Source of the DNA: an uncultured Lachnospiraceae bacterium
Lineage (GTDB): Bacteria > Bacillota > Clostridia > Lachnospirales > Lachnospiraceae
Direction of reading: 5' to 3'
Length of the DNA stretch: 13,588 nucleotides
Assembly: GCA_910577735.1 (NCBI GenBank)
Contig: CAJTOO010000050.1
Location: 1-13,588, forward strand
In this document: one piece after another, positions 1 to 6,893 of the stretch
Position numbering within the stretch: position 1 is the stretch's first letter
Layout: each line of letters starts with the position of its first letter
Notes under the pieces: model-generated
Databases searched by the model: none
What the model was told of the DNA's origin: nothing
Seen by the model: only the letters and a program-made list of their open reading frames with translations
Program-made: the position numbers and the translations under genes

Positions 1-16
1 GTAGTTTTTTGTAAAA

Positions 17-45
17 TTGAGAAATCTTATAATTTCATGTATACT
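17..45 (+). promoter_or_regulatory. Candidate sigma-A promoter of the methyltransferase gene
   Basis: A -35 box TTGAGA (17-22) and a -10 box TATACT (40-45) each match the consensus at five of six positions and are separated by 17 bp. They lie about 80 bp upstream of the methyltransferase start. A separate TATAAT at 28-33 has no matching -35 box at the right distance, so the 17-45 pair is preferred. Inferred from sequence only. Confidence 0.5.
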
Positions 46-126
46 TAGAAAAAGAAATTAGATTGAGAAACTGGTATTTGCGGAGATTTCTATTTGAGCC
101 GCCCAAAGGAGGCATGGAGGATTGAT

Positions 127-912
127 ATGAAGATAATAAGCAGAGACATAGATAGCGGAAAACCTTTTGATTGGGGAAAAACTTCTTTAGATTATGCAAA
201 ATTCCGTGATATTTATCCAAAAGAATTTTATCAAAAAATTGTTGACCGCAAATTATGTATAGACGGACAATCTATCCTTGATGTTGGAACAGGGACAGGG
301 GTTCTTCCCAGAAATATGTACCAGTATGGGGCGAAGTGGAGGGCTACCGATATTTCAGGAAATCAAATTGAACAAGCCAAAATCCTTTCAAAAGATATGG
401 ATATAGATTATTACGTTGTGCCAACAGAAGATATAAGTTTTTCAGATAATTCTTTTGATGTAATCACAGCCTGTCAATGTTTTTGGTATTTTAACCATAA
501 AATTGTTATGCCTAAGTTTTATCGTATGCTTAAAAAAGAGGGAAAGATTCTTGTTTTATATATGGCATGGCTTCCATTTGAGGATAAAATTGCGGGAGCA
601 AGTGAAGAACTTGTATTAAAATATAGTCCTAACTGGAGTGGTGCAGGAGAAACGATACATCAAATAGACATACCCGATTGCTATAAAGAAAACTTTGAAC
701 TTGTACATCACGAAGAATTTACTGTAAGAATACCATTCACCCATGAAAGCTGGAATGGAAGAATGAAAGTGTGTCGTGGAATTGGTGCTTCGCTTACCGA
801 AAAAGAAATTTCTATGTGGGAACAAGAACATAGAACACTCCTTGAACATATTGCGCCTAATGAATTTGATATTTTACATTATGGTGCTATTGCCGAACTA
901 AAAAAGCGTTAA
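127..912 (+). CDS. Class I SAM-dependent methyltransferase, 261 aa
   Basis: This is a cytoplasmic small-molecule-type methyltransferase of the Methyltransf_11/UbiE-like group. The SAM-binding motif I is visible as ILDVGTGTG at residues 50-58, followed by an acidic residue at the end of strand 2 (D75, in ATDIS) and the post-motif segment EDISFSDNSFDVITACQCFW near residues 101-120. Cysteines 116 and 118 and the aromatic cluster FWYF follow. The start at 127 is chosen because GGAGG (116-120) sits six bases upstream; a TTG at 94 in the same frame would add 11 residues but has no such site. The length is normal for the family, so the gene looks intact. It stands alone between its own promoter and terminator and is AT-rich compared with the genes to the right. 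The substrate cannot be read from the sequence. Similar genes are often seen as cargo in gut clostridial mobile elements, which is general knowledge and not shown here. Confidence 0.9.
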   Translation: MKIISRDIDSGKPFDWGKTSLDYAKFRDIYPKEFYQKIVDRKLCIDGQSILDVGTGTGVLPRNMYQYGAKWRATDISGNQIEQAKILSKDMDIDYYVVPTEDISFSDNSFDVITACQCFWYFNHKIVMPKFYRMLKKEGKILVLYMAWLPFEDKIAGASEELVLKYSPNWSGAGETIHQIDIPDCYKENFELVHHEEFTVRIPFTHESWNGRMKVCRGIGASLTEKEISMWEQEHRTLLEHIAPNEFDILHYGAIAELKKR

Positions 913-926
913 ATTGGACGTTTGGG

Positions 927-966
927 AAAATCAGTGGAGCGGTTCATTAGCTGCTCCACTGATTTT
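927..966 (+). terminator. Intrinsic terminator of the methyltransferase gene
   Basis: A perfect 14-bp inverted repeat, AAAATCAGTGGAGC (927-940) and its complement (953-966), encloses a 12-base loop and ends in a T-rich tract (963-970). It begins 14 bases after the methyltransferase stop. The group II intron appears to start immediately after it, so it may also be the intron's target hairpin. Confidence 0.85.
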
Positions 967-1446
967 GTTTGCCCAGCATGGGAGTTCTCTAACGGGTGCA
1001 AGTCCCGAGTGCGCGTAGGCAACGGCGAAGCACATAGCTGAACAGCAAGGGTGTCCGCCGTGAGACGGAATCTGAAAGAAGCTGTAAGCAAACCTCTGAC
1101 CTGACGGACAGGAACCACATATAAGGCTCGGAAATACGGATAAGGTGGCAAAAGGCACTGAAGTCCAAAAGTTGCTGGAAGTACGAGTAAATGCGGCAGG
1201 TACATGGAGGGAAAGAGAACGCCCCTTAACTGGGGAGGTCTCACAGGCGGTCTCATTAGCCGTAGTAACAACGAACTGTGAGAAGTCAGCAGAAGCCATA
1301 GTAGCGGGGAAGTTCCTGTAATGGGAATGGAGCGAAGGGCCGAACAATCAATCAGTTGAAGTACGTTCCACTCCGTAGCCGGAGCATAACGCCTGTCGAT
1401 GGCTTCAAAGGCGGCAAAGGCAAAAGGGGCAGAAAGGAAACAACGC

Positions 1447-2296
1447 ATGGACACAAGTAGTCTCATGGAGCAGATATTAAGTAAAGATAATCTCAATGCG
1501 GCATATCTGTAAGTCGTCAGGAACAAAGGAGCGGCAGGTGTGGACGGAATGGCTGTCGAGGAACTTGGCGCATATCTTTCGGAAAACGGCGAAAACATCA
1601 GGGAACAGCTGCGGGCACGGAAATATAAACCGCAGCCAGTCCGCAGGGTGGAAATATTTCGCCGCTGTTAGCAAATATCATGTTAAATGAGCTAGACAAA
1701 GAACTGGAAGCAAGAGGGATGGATTTTGTCCGATATGCAGACGACCTTATCATACTGGTCGGGAGCAGACAGGCGGCAGAACGGGTAATGAAGAGCGTGA
1801 CCCGATTTATAGAGGAAAAGCTCGGGCTGGAAGTGAACGCAGAAAAGAGTAAGGTTGATAAACCAAAGGGTATAAAGCCAGGCCACACCCCAAAGCGGTA
1901 GCGAAGTAGAAGGCACAGATGAAGAAGCTTACATGCAGAAGCTGGGGAGTAAGTAACGCTTATAAGGTAAAGAAACTCAACCAGCTTATCCAAGGTTGAA
2001 TAAATTATTTTAAGATCGGAAGCATGAAAGGGCTGTGCGCAAAAATGGACGGGCAGATACGGTATCGTCTACGCATGTGCATATGGAAACACTGGAAAAT
2101 GCCAAAGAACAGAGAAAAGATGTTGGTAAAGCTGGGCTTAAACAGACGGTCAGCACACGGGATATCCTATGCAAAAGGATATGCCAGAGTTTGTATGAGT
2201 TGGAATATCTGCAAATGTATAAGTAACGAACGGCTGGAAAAGTTTGGACTAATCTCAATGTTAGACTACTACACAACAAGGTGTGTTGCTTGTTAA
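1447..2296 (+). pseudogene. ltrA-like: Group II intron reverse transcriptase/maturase, broken by stops and internal deletions
   Basis: The reading frame opens at ATG 1447 (MDTSSLMEQILSK...) and hits a TAA as its 22nd codon, where relatives have a glutamine-like codon in a conserved N-terminal stretch (AAYL*VVRNKGAAGVDG). It continues to about 1660 (PVRRVEI) and then jumps directly to SPLLANIMLNELDKELE at about 1660-1700, so most of the fingers and palm is deleted. The catalytic YADD box of the reverse transcriptase survives (RYADDLIIL near 1731-1757). A second deletion after KGIK (about 1876) shifts the frame and removes the LGF-type block. The rest is readable in a third frame up to TAA 2296 and covers the maturase (X) domain region, with a further TAG at 1907 and a TGA at 1997 replacing the tryptophan of a GWINYF-like motif. 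No functional protein can be made; any splicing would need a maturase supplied in trans. Confidence 0.9.
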
Positions 2297-2304
2297 GTTG
2301 ATTG

Positions 2305-2381
2305 AACCGCCGTGTACCGAACGGTACGCACGGTGGTGTGAGAGGTCGGTAGGCGAAATAATCGCCTACCTCCTACTCGAT
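2305..2381 (+). ncRNA. Group II intron domains V and VI with bulged branch-point A
   Basis: Domain V folds as a 34-base hairpin: a lower stem of about eight pairs (2306-2313 with 2330-2337, one G-T pair), a two-base bulge at 2328-2329, a five-pair upper stem GTACC/GGTAC (2314-2318 with 2323-2327) and a four-base loop 2319-2322. Domain VI has a basal stem GAG (2340-2342) with CTC (2376-2378) and AGG (2343-2345) with CCT (2372-2374), leaving A2375 unpaired as the expected branch point, then a nine-pair distal stem GGTAGGCGA (2348-2356) with TCGCCTACC (2362-2370). All of these are visible by pairing. The catalytic RNA core is thus better preserved than the protein. Confidence 0.85.
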
Positions 2382-2406
2382 TGCTATCCCTTGACAAAAT
2401 ATTTTG

Positions 2407-2472
2407 AAATGTCCGAGCTTTGTAACAATTCAGCCTGTTTTTCTGTCGAAATCAAAGGCACCTCGGACATTT
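2407..2472. repeat. Long inverted repeat (11-bp arms) between intron and receiver gene
   Basis: AAATGTCCGAG (2407-2417) is matched by its exact complement CTCGGACATTT at 2462-2472. A second pair, CTTTG (2418-2422) with CAAAG just before 2458, extends the stem across a four-base bulge. The loop of about 30 bases contains a T-run. It sits about 25 bases beyond the intron end and ends 55 bases before the receiver gene start. It could be a leader hairpin controlling that gene, a remnant end of a mobile element, or a bidirectional terminator without a clear U-tract. The role is unknown. Confidence 0.5.
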
Positions 2473-2526
2473 GTGTAGCATTTGTAGTTTATGCTTGTGG
2501 TAAATCAATATTGAGGGTGAGGACAC

Positions 2527-2922
2527 ATGAAAAAGATACTGCTGATCGACGCCAACGACACCTATATATGGTGTCTGCAAAAATATTTTCAACGGCGAGG
2601 CTACCCGATAGAAACGGCTTCCACACTGAAAGAAGCTCGGACAGCCATCCAAGAGGAAATGCCTCTGGTAATCTGCTGTGATCTCGACCTGCCGGACGGT
2701 ACAGCAATGGAGTTGTTTCATGCGCTGCGGCGGGTGGCGGGGATGTTCCAAATGAAGAATCCCCGTGTCCGGCTTCTGCCGTTCTTTATCCTCACCGAGA
2801 ACGGCGACCTTGCCACGGAATATGAATACCGGCATGAGGGCGTGAACGACTATATCACCGCCCCGGTAAATATTCCAGAGCTGATACGGAGAATTATGTA
2901 TTTTGTTGAAGATTCAAAATAA
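2527..2922 (+). CDS. Stand-alone response-regulator receiver protein, 131 aa
   Basis: A cytoplasmic CheY-like domain with no output domain. The acidic pocket is visible at LLIDAND (D8, D11) and the phospho-acceptor is D52 in ICCDLDLPDG. T90 occupies the conserved Thr/Ser position (FILTEN). The usual conserved lysine of the DYITKP motif is replaced: the sequence reads DYITAP with A112. Loss of this lysine usually impairs phosphorylation-driven switching, so this may be an atypical or constitutive receiver (inference). The start is supported by GAGGGTGAGG directly upstream. The coding sequence is GC-richer than its flanks. No cognate kinase is adjacent; the nearest is the GHKL kinase at 4285. 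The gene appears complete at both ends, although it could also be the receiver half of a regulator whose output part was lost. Confidence 0.8.
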   Translation: MKKILLIDANDTYIWCLQKYFQRRGYPIETASTLKEARTAIQEEMPLVICCDLDLPDGTAMELFHALRRVAGMFQMKNPRVRLLPFFILTENGDLATEYEYRHEGVNDYITAPVNIPELIRRIMYFVEDSK

Positions 2923-2966
2923 TGGTAAAAATCTTGAAATAAAGTTGATTTGAAGGAGGTGGTGAC

Positions 2967-3258
2967 ATGGGAAATTAGCCGTATTGGATATATCTGAATC
3001 CGGCAGACAAATTGGAGAAAAATTGTTTGCTTTACTCGATACAGAGCAGCAGAAAGATTTATTGCAGTATATTCTTAATAGAGAAAATCTGAGTGATTTC
3101 CCGATATTTTCCTATGTAATGTTTCTAAATGTCACGGTTTCCAGAATGGTTCAGTTCAACCATTATTGGAAATCCGGGAAGGTGATCTGTATTTTTGTCT
3201 GGAAGAAAGAACGGTGTGTGTCGGCGGTCAGGAGATAGAATTAACAGCTAAAGAATTT
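2967..3258 (+). pseudogene. Winged-helix regulator, copy 1: frame breaks and C-terminal truncation
   Basis: This is a diverged paralogue of the regulator at 9522-10023. A strong GGAGG (2955-2959) is followed seven bases later by ATG GGA AAT TAG, a three-codon frame. The protein similarity begins in the -1 frame immediately after it (LAVLDISESGRQIGEKLF), matching LVVLDISESGKQIGKKLF in copy 2. The frame mod shifts by -1 again near 3140-3180, after which EGDLYFCLEERTVCVGGQ and EIELTAKEF (to 3258) align with copy 2. The sequence then departs from the copy 2 alignment exactly at the start of the winged-helix domain, so the DNA-binding part is missing. It is almost certainly non-functional as a transcription factor. 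The similarity is judged by eye between the two copies; the family is inferred from the intact domain in copy 2. Confidence 0.7.
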
Positions 3259-3268
3259 TATATATGGA

Positions 3269-3382
3269 TTGATAAAAAGTATAGTTGCTGTATTACTTAT
3301 AGATACAGTTGCTCTTATTGGGATATTGATTGTCGGAATCACTAAAGTAAGTTTGGGTCATAGTCCGGCATTCAAATCATAA
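3269..3382 (+). other. Short hydrophobic reading frame, 37 codons, uncertain
   Basis: From TTG 3269 the frame encodes LIKSIVAVLLIDTVALIGIL and further residues, ending TKVSLGHSPAFKS at TAA 3380-3382. The first two thirds form one clear transmembrane-like segment and the tail is polar. There is no convincing ribosome binding site. It lies between the truncated regulator and the promoter of the two-component system. It may be a remnant of a membrane protein or a genuine small membrane peptide; I do not recognise it. The following stretch, up to 3484, holds no other supported gene. Confidence 0.25.
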
Positions 3383-3484
3383 TATCAAAAATTTTATCAG
3401 TGCAAGCGGATTTTCCAAAGCAGCAGGAATAGAAGTGGAAGTAGAACCGAAAAGATTGCTTTCTATCAGTATATGCTCTATCGG

Positions 3485-3513
3485 TTGTCTTTTCGGAAAT
3501 TCCAGAGTATAAT
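3485..3513 (+). promoter_or_regulatory. Candidate promoter of the LytTR/GHKL two-component operon
   Basis: A -35 box TTGTCT (3485-3490, four of six matches) and a perfect -10 box TATAAT (3508-3513) are separated by exactly 17 bp. The start codon of the response regulator is 55 bases downstream of the -10 box. No CGGACA-like repeats are seen here, so autoregulation by the same sites as the lipoprotein operon is not evident. Confidence 0.55.
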
Positions 3514-3568
3514 CTTTGGTGCAGGAACAGCGGTTAAGTAATAAAAAATTGGTTGGAGATGGATAAGA

Positions 3569-4288
3569 ATGCTTTATATTGCGATATGCGAAGATGAAAC
3601 TTCCCAGCTTGCAGCCATAGAGGATAAGGTGCGGATGTATTTGAAGAATAATCATATTTTAGCGGAGCTTAAAGCATATGGACGCAGTGACCTGTTGAAA
3701 TATGATCTTCAGGAGGGGAAGTATTTTGACATCATATTGAGTGATATTGAGATGCCCGGCATAGACGGAATGAGGCTGGCAAAAGAAATAAGGGGCTGTC
3801 TGCCGGAAGCCATTCTGATTTTTGTGACTGCACACTTGAAATATGCAGTCGATGCCTATGAACTGGAAGTGTTCCGGTACATTCCCAAAAGCTGCCTGGA
3901 TGAAAAGCTGCCGGAAGCTTTGGGGATTGCCATAAAAAGGATACGGTCCCAGTCAGACCAGAGTTATCTGATACAGACTGCGGCAAGGATTGAGAAGATT
4001 CCGTTAAAGCAGATTGTGTATATTCAGAAGGACGGCAAAAACGCTATGATCATCTGTACGGACAGCAGTGTAAAGAGCGTGAGAAAGAGCCTTGCTGATG
4101 TGTATAAGGAGCTTCATTCAGAGGATTTTGTTTTCGTGGAACGGGGCAGCATCGTGAATATTGCGCAGATTAAAAGCATTCAGAAAGAAGAGGTTCTGCT
4201 GAGCAACGGAGTGCGCATCCATGCCAGCCGCCCAAGGCTGGAAGAGATGAAAGAACGGATGGCGGCCTATTGGAGTGAGCGCATATGA
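3569..4288 (+). CDS. LytTR-family (AgrA-like) response regulator, 239 aa
   Basis: A cytoplasmic DNA-binding regulator phosphorylated by the sensor kinase encoded next to it. The receiver domain (about residues 1-120) shows the acidic pair in CEDE (residues 7-10), the phospho-acceptor D59 in LSDIEMPG, T87 in FVTAH and the conserved K107 in RYIPKS. The C-terminal LytTR domain (about 130-235) contains the typical IVYIQKDGKNAMI, FVFVERGSIVNIAQIKSI and LSNGVRIHASRPRLEE segments. The length is typical of the AgrA/VirR/ComE group. The start follows a GGAG at 3555-3558. The stop overlaps the kinase start in ATGA (4285-4288), implying translational coupling. Known LytTR proteins bind pairs of direct repeats about two helical turns apart; a candidate pair lies upstream of the lipoprotein gene at 5632-5659. 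Confidence 0.92.
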   Translation: MLYIAICEDETSQLAAIEDKVRMYLKNNHILAELKAYGRSDLLKYDLQEGKYFDIILSDIEMPGIDGMRLAKEIRGCLPEAILIFVTAHLKYAVDAYELEVFRYIPKSCLDEKLPEALGIAIKRIRSQSDQSYLIQTAARIEKIPLKQIVYIQKDGKNAMIICTDSSVKSVRKSLADVYKELHSEDFVFVERGSIVNIAQIKSIQKEEVLLSNGVRIHASRPRLEEMKERMAAYWSERI

Positions 4289-5580
4289 GATTTTTAGCTG
4301 AGTTCGTTGAATGGATCGCCTGTCTGACGGAAGGCGGGCTTTTTTACTGGCTGGCAGGAAAAACTTTCAGGGAAGAACGTAAGGATGTAAGGACATACTG
4401 GGACTGCATCTTAACAGCCGTCCTTGCTGCCGTGATACTGGGGGTGAACAATATCGTCCTTTATTCCCCATTTACGCTCTTGTTATGGATGCTTTTTGGC
4501 AGTGTGTCGGCAATGGCGCTTTACCGTGTCAGTTACAGAAAGATTTTGTCGCTTACCCTGCTTTATACCGTGTGTTTTTGCTTCACGGATATGCTGGCGT
4601 CGAATCTGTACCTGTCCATGGGAAACCAGTTCCATATAAACGGCGATATGATTATGACGTTCTCCTTACAGAGAATAGGACTGTTGGTCTTTGCAAAGTC
4701 TGTCATGATTGTTTTTGTGCTTTCTCTGAGGAAACTGATCATTCCCCTTGTCCGGAGTGTGTATGAAAAAAGGGTATTGCGGCTGTCGCTGATTGCGTTT
4801 CTGCTCTTTTTATATTTCAGGGAACCGGCGCAGAGCAGCTTTTCTGTGGAGATATCCAGCATATTCGGGCTGCTGGTGCTCCTGTGCGCGCTGGGAGTAT
4901 ATGTGGGCTGCAAGTGCCTGGAAAGCCAGAACGAAAAAAACCAGGGCAGGATAGCGAAGATACAGAACGAATTATTGCAGGAAAACTATCAGGCGGTAAG
5001 TAATCTGTATGAGAGCAATGCAAGGCTGTACCATGACCTGAACAACCATTTAGATATCCTGTACCAGCTGCTTGTCTGTGAACGTTTGGACGAGGCAAAA
5101 GAGTATATCAGCCGGATCGGCGAGCCCTTGAAAGAAATGGTGAAAAAAAGATTTACGGGAAATGATATTATCGATGTCATCATCAGCTGCAAAAAGCAAA
5201 AAGCGGAGATGCTCGGAATTAAAACGGATATTGATGCAAGGTTCCCGGTAAATACAGGCATACAGCCCAGTGACGTATGCACGGCTTTAGGGAATCTGCT
5301 GGACAATGCGATAGAGGGCAGCAGGGATACGGATAATGCCAGAATCAGTCTGAAGATACAGTGTGTGCATCAGTTTATTTTGATCCAGGTTTCCAATACG
5401 GCATCTAAGGAGCCCCAAATTGACCCCAAAACCGACAGATGGATGACAGATAAGGATGACCGGACGAGGCATGGATGGGGGATGCAGAGCGTAAAAAATA
5501 TCGTCGAAAAGTATAATGGAACGATGCAATATAAATTCAGCGGAACAGAATTAAGTATAACAATCATACTGTTCTTCTGA
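4285..5580 (+). CDS. GHKL-type (AgrC-like) membrane sensor histidine kinase, 431 aa
   Basis: A membrane-bound sensor kinase partnering the LytTR regulator with which it overlaps by four bases. The first about 210 residues form six or so hydrophobic segments. A short coiled-coil-like linker (about 213-245) leads to the phospho-acceptor H250 in ARLYHDLNNH. The ATPase domain (HATPase_c_5 type) has the N box ALGNLLDNAIEG (N337, N341) and a G box HGWGMQSVKNIVEKYNG (G397, G399). This architecture is that of quorum-sensing and bacteriocin-inducing kinases such as AgrC and ComD, which sense peptides. No peptide precursor or AgrB-like protease is encoded nearby, so the ligand may be exogenous or supplied elsewhere (inference). 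The gene looks intact and is followed at once by a terminator. Confidence 0.92.
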   Translation: MRFLAEFVEWIACLTEGGLFYWLAGKTFREERKDVRTYWDCILTAVLAAVILGVNNIVLYSPFTLLLWMLFGSVSAMALYRVSYRKILSLTLLYTVCFCFTDMLASNLYLSMGNQFHINGDMIMTFSLQRIGLLVFAKSVMIVFVLSLRKLIIPLVRSVYEKRVLRLSLIAFLLFLYFREPAQSSFSVEISSIFGLLVLLCALGVYVGCKCLESQNEKNQGRIAKIQNELLQENYQAVSNLYESNARLYHDLNNHLDILYQLLVCERLDEAKEYISRIGEPLKEMVKKRFTGNDIIDVIISCKKQKAEMLGIKTDIDARFPVNTGIQPSDVCTALGNLLDNAIEGSRDTDNARISLKIQCVHQFILIQVSNTASKEPQIDPKTDRWMTDKDDRTRHGWGMQSVKNIVEKYNGTMQYKFSGTELSITIILFF

Positions 5581-5602
5581 TGTAATATGTGGATTGGAAG
5601 GA

Positions 5603-5626
5603 GTCGCCCCGGTGGGCGGCTTTTTT
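5603..5626 (+). terminator. Intrinsic terminator after the sensor kinase gene
   Basis: A seven-pair stem, GTCGCCC (5603-5609) with GGGCGGC (5614-5620), four-base loop and six T residues (5621-5626), 22 bases after the kinase stop. It separates the two-component operon from the lipoprotein-transporter operon, so the latter needs its own promoter. Confidence 0.9.
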
Positions 5627-5631
5627 GTTTG

Positions 5632-5693
5632 CGGACATAAAATGAAAGGTTCACGGACAAAACAGGCAAATCTGCGCCGCATTATTATATAAT
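5632..5693 (+). promoter_or_regulatory. Candidate LytTR-regulated promoter: CGGACA direct repeats plus -10 box
   Basis: CGGACA occurs at 5632-5637 and again at 5654-5659, 22 bp apart, each followed by an A-rich stretch (TAAAA and AAAAC). A perfect TATAAT lies at 5688-5693, but the hexamer 17 bp upstream (5665-5670, GGCAAA) is a poor -35 box. A good -10 with a weak -35 and two upstream repeats spaced by about two helical turns is the arrangement seen at AgrA-type activated promoters (established for LytTR regulators). That these repeats are the binding site of the adjacent regulator is an inference; the bases differ from the published LytTR consensus. Confidence 0.45.
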
Positions 5694-5732
5694 CTTCTTG
5701 CAAAATAAAATAAAAAAGGAGATTTAAGTATT

Positions 5733-6893
5733 ATGAAAGTAAAGAAAAACATGATTGCTGTTATGCTCCTGGTGTGTATAGGGTGCAGCGGATGTGCAAA
5801 GGAGCAGCCGAAGGCTGATGCCGGGAATGAAATCAGATCGGAGGATGTCAGGAATGCCGGAAATGAAACGGAATCAGGAGATACGGGAAGCACTGCCGGC
5901 AGACAGGATTTTCCGGAAACATATCAGGAGACCATAAATGGAGTTGTTTTCGATACGGTGATTCAGGTATCGGAAGAGGCAGAACTTGGAAATCTCCATC
6001 ATGCTACGGCAACGCTCCAAAAGCCGGATATTGAGAAAGCAAAAGCAGTGTTCAGTGAAGGGAGGACTGCCACGGAGGAGCGGAACGAAACCGGATCAGG
6101 TGAGGATGGGAGGGAATACCCCAGCTATACCGGCCATTATGAGGATGGAGCTTTTCTGAGTGCGAGTACGGTCTTGGTTTACAGCACCCCTGTATTTGAG
6201 AAAATCTACGGGGCTTTCCGTCTGGATCATGATTACAATGCGGACAAGTATTCCAAAGAGGCCGTCATGGAAATAGGCGATCCCCGGACGATATTTGACG
6301 CTGCCCTCAAAGACATCAATGGGGCGGGATACCAGCTGGAGGAGGCCGCTTATGATTATTATGCATTGGATCATGAGACCATGGCAAAGGAATACAGAGC
6401 GCTTGATAAGTCAGGCAACGAGATTAGCGCAGATGGCCTTTCCTGGGGAGCGGAAAATGACTGTTATTTCTTTGCGGCAGTCCAGCAGCATGAAGGACTC
6501 CCTGTCTATTTTGGGAGCCAGGATTTTCCGGAAGACAGCGAAAGCAACCGGCCGGTTCAGGTGCTGTATTCTGCAGGCGGGATAGAAAGGCTGGAAGTTT
6601 CACGGCTGTATTCCTTTTCCGAACCGGGAGATGCCGTAAGCTTATTGGATTTTGGCACAGTCGCTGAAACCGTATCAAAAAAGTATGGGGATGTCATAGG
6701 GGCTTCCTATACGGTGAAACGGGCCAAGCTGTACAAAATGCCGGTAAAGCTGGCGGACGGCACTTATGACGTAAAGATTGCATGGCTGTTTGAAGTCACG
6801 GAATCAGGGACAGACAGCGATACCGGAAAAGAATATGAATATACGCAGTACATGTTCGTCGATGCAGCAGACGGTACGGAGGTGCTTTTTTAG
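5733..6893 (+). CDS. Predicted lipoprotein of a transporter operon, 386 aa, unknown function
   Basis: A lysine-rich start and hydrophobic stretch (MKVKKNMIAVMLLVCIGCSG) lead to a lipobox ending at C21, so the protein is expected to be lipid-anchored outside the membrane; C18 is an alternative anchor. The -3 residue is a cysteine, which is unusual but tolerated. A low-complexity, charged linker (about 22-65, rich in E, G, N, D) precedes the folded part. A second acidic, G-rich insert lies near residues 110-130. The C-terminal part (KLYKMPVKL, YDVKIAWLFEV, YMFVDAADGTEVLF) faintly recalls YycI/PepSY-like domains that work with sensor kinases; this is a weak visual resemblance. AAGGAG (5716-5721) precedes the start. 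Its stop overlaps the next gene by one base, so it is first in the operon with two permeases and an ATPase. It may be the ligand-binding or modulating component of the transporter or kinase (inference). Confidence 0.8.
   Translation: MKVKKNMIAVMLLVCIGCSGCAKEQPKADAGNEIRSEDVRNAGNETESGDTGSTAGRQDFPETYQETINGVVFDTVIQVSEEAELGNLHHATATLQKPDIEKAKAVFSEGRTATEERNETGSGEDGREYPSYTGHYEDGAFLSASTVLVYSTPVFEKIYGAFRLDHDYNADKYSKEAVMEIGDPRTIFDAALKDINGAGYQLEEAAYDYYALDHETMAKEYRALDKSGNEISADGLSWGAENDCYFFAAVQQHEGLPVYFGSQDFPEDSESNRPVQVLYSAGGIERLEVSRLYSFSEPGDAVSLLDFGTVAETVSKKYGDVIGASYTVKRAKLYKMPVKLADGTYDVKIAWLFEVTESGTDSDTGKEYEYTQYMFVDAADGTEVLF

Larger units (their letters stand above)
967..2381 (+). mobile_element. Group II intron, probably class C, with decayed protein gene
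   Basis: A ribozyme retroelement of about 1.4 kb. The 5' end is placed at GTTTG (967-971), a degenerate form of the usual GTGYG, followed by CCCAGC. The next 470 bases are non-coding and structured, with the domain I-like element GGGTGCAAGTCCCG at 995-1008. The decayed maturase gene occupies 1447-2296. Canonical domains V and VI follow, and the 3' end is placed after CTCGAT at 2381. The element begins at the foot of a terminator hairpin, which is the known target preference of group IIC introns; the class is therefore inferred from the site. Intact relatives with a full protein are longer, in keeping with the deletions described for the maturase. The 5' boundary is less certain than the 3' boundary by a few bases. 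Confidence 0.8.

Noticed and set aside
909..1598. Long minus-strand open frame of 229 codons, and a second one at 931-1347
   Set aside because: They lie inside the structured non-coding part of the group II intron, have no ribosome binding site and show no family features.
2283..2681. Plus-strand open frame of 132 codons
   Set aside because: It crosses intron domains V and VI and the start of the receiver gene in another frame; composition is not that of a protein.
3269..3382. Possible agrD-like signal peptide next to the AgrC/AgrA-type pair
   Set aside because: The peptide has a membrane segment but no cysteine or serine thiolactone-type core, no acidic tail and no ribosome binding site, and no AgrB-like gene is present.
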